The notes under the pieces: generated by a model
Told to the model about the DNA's origin: nothing
What the model saw: the letters and a program-made list of their open reading frames with translations, nothing else
Databases searched by the model: none
In this document: positions 5,509 through 5,719 of the stretch, piece by piece
Position numbering within the stretch: the first letter of the stretch is position 1
How the letters are laid out: each line of letters opens with the position of its first letter
Assembly (NCBI GenBank): GCA_007134405.1
Contig: SLKW01000356.1
Coordinates: forward strand, 1 to 5,719
DNA: 5,719 bases
Direction of reading: 5' to 3'
Origin: Paracoccaceae bacterium
GTDB lineage: Bacteria > Pseudomonadota > Alphaproteobacteria > Rhodobacterales > Rhodobacteraceae
Program-made: the position numbers and the translations under genes

Positions 5509-5719
5509 GTGGACAAACATTCGGTTCGATCGTCAACGCGCGAAGAGTATGTCGAATACATTCTACTCGCGAAGCTTTGTTCGTATGGCTGGGCGCAAAA
5601 TCGCTTTATGGAGGTGGCGCGCACCCACACCGACGCGCAAGGTTACGATTTAGTGTTGGCCTGTGACGGTGTCATTCGTCATGTTCAGCTCAAGGCCAGC
5701 AAGGTCGGTGGTCGCACGC
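5509..5719 (+). CDS. Unrecognised protein, 5' part only; PD-(D/E)XK nuclease-like pattern
   Basis: An open frame runs from GTG 5509, 7 bp after the acetolactate synthase stop, off the window end (70 codons visible). The product begins VDKHSVRSSTREEYVEYILLAKL. Features: an N-terminal helix with Glu13 and Glu16, then GYDLVLACDG with Asp47 in a predicted strand, then HVQLKAS with Gln60-Leu61-Lys62. A helix with acidic residues followed by D...(E/Q)xK is the order of PD-(D/E)XK nucleases, with Gln in place of the acidic residue. I cannot name a family, so nuclease activity is inference. GTG is the only plausible start before ATG 5608; AGGGGG (5500-5505) is only 3 bases away, closer than usual. 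Codons such as CTA, TTA, CGA and TGT are more frequent here than in the upstream genes. Confidence 0.65.
   Translation, partial: MDKHSVRSSTREEYVEYILLAKLCSYGWAQNRFMEVARTHTDAQGYDLVLACDGVIRHVQLKASKVGGRT

Noticed and set aside
4793..5653. Alternate forward frame overlapping the synthase 3' half and the right edge
   Set aside because: Its product is Arg/Gly/Ala-rich with no family pattern, and it conflicts with both the synthase and the better frame from 5509.
1..5719. CRISPR arrays, insertion sequences, attachment sites, tRNA or rRNA genes
   Set aside because: No regularly spaced repeats, transposase motifs, terminal inverted repeats, or tRNA/rRNA hallmarks apart from tmRNA were seen.

Overview
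The window reads as chromosomal core sequence from an alphaproteobacterium, most likely of the Rhodobacterales/Paracoccaceae type. The evidence is a tmRNA tag beginning ANDN, the alpha-type SspB adaptor, and the order sspB - YbaK-like - RDD - bpt - ilvB/I. All supported genes lie on the + strand. The lineage call rests on recalled family features, not on a search.

Layout. Positions 1-~183 hold the 3' part of the tmRNA gene (ssrA, permuted two-piece type). It contains the template for the tag ANDNRAPVAVAA and its UAA stop, which sits in a GUAA hairpin loop. Next come a secreted DUF1194/VWA-like protein (249-944), the ClpXP adaptor SspB (best start 1040), a YbaK/EbsC-type aminoacyl-tRNA deacylase (best start 1553), a small RDD-family membrane protein coupled to it by an ATGA overlap (2014-2448), and the leucyl-tRNA-protein transferase Bpt (2604-3446). 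After a regulatory interval (3447-3743) lies the acetolactate synthase large subunit (best start 3744, end 5501). From 5509 to the window edge runs the start of an unrecognised protein with a PD-(D/E)XK-nuclease-like pattern.

How the parts relate. The tmRNA appends the tag to proteins on stalled ribosomes. SspB hands ANDN-tagged proteins to ClpXP. Bpt puts leucine on N-terminal Asp/Glu, creating a ClpS/ClpAP degron. Two separate degradation-marking routes therefore sit within about 3.4 kb. The acetolactate synthase gene is a separate unit with its own apparent promoter, a leader peptide with Val-Leu-Val codons ([10 protein letters not shown]), and an intrinsic terminator ending in seven Ts, which is the arrangement of a ribosome-mediated transcription attenuator.

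Most of the window is conserved housekeeping sequence. The less ordinary points are the attenuator, the GEA in place of GDG/GDA in the ThDP/Mg motif of the acetolactate synthase, the tag-adaptor gene pairing, several unexplained inverted repeats, and the partial nuclease-like gene at the right edge, where the regulatory subunit gene of acetolactate synthase might have been expected.
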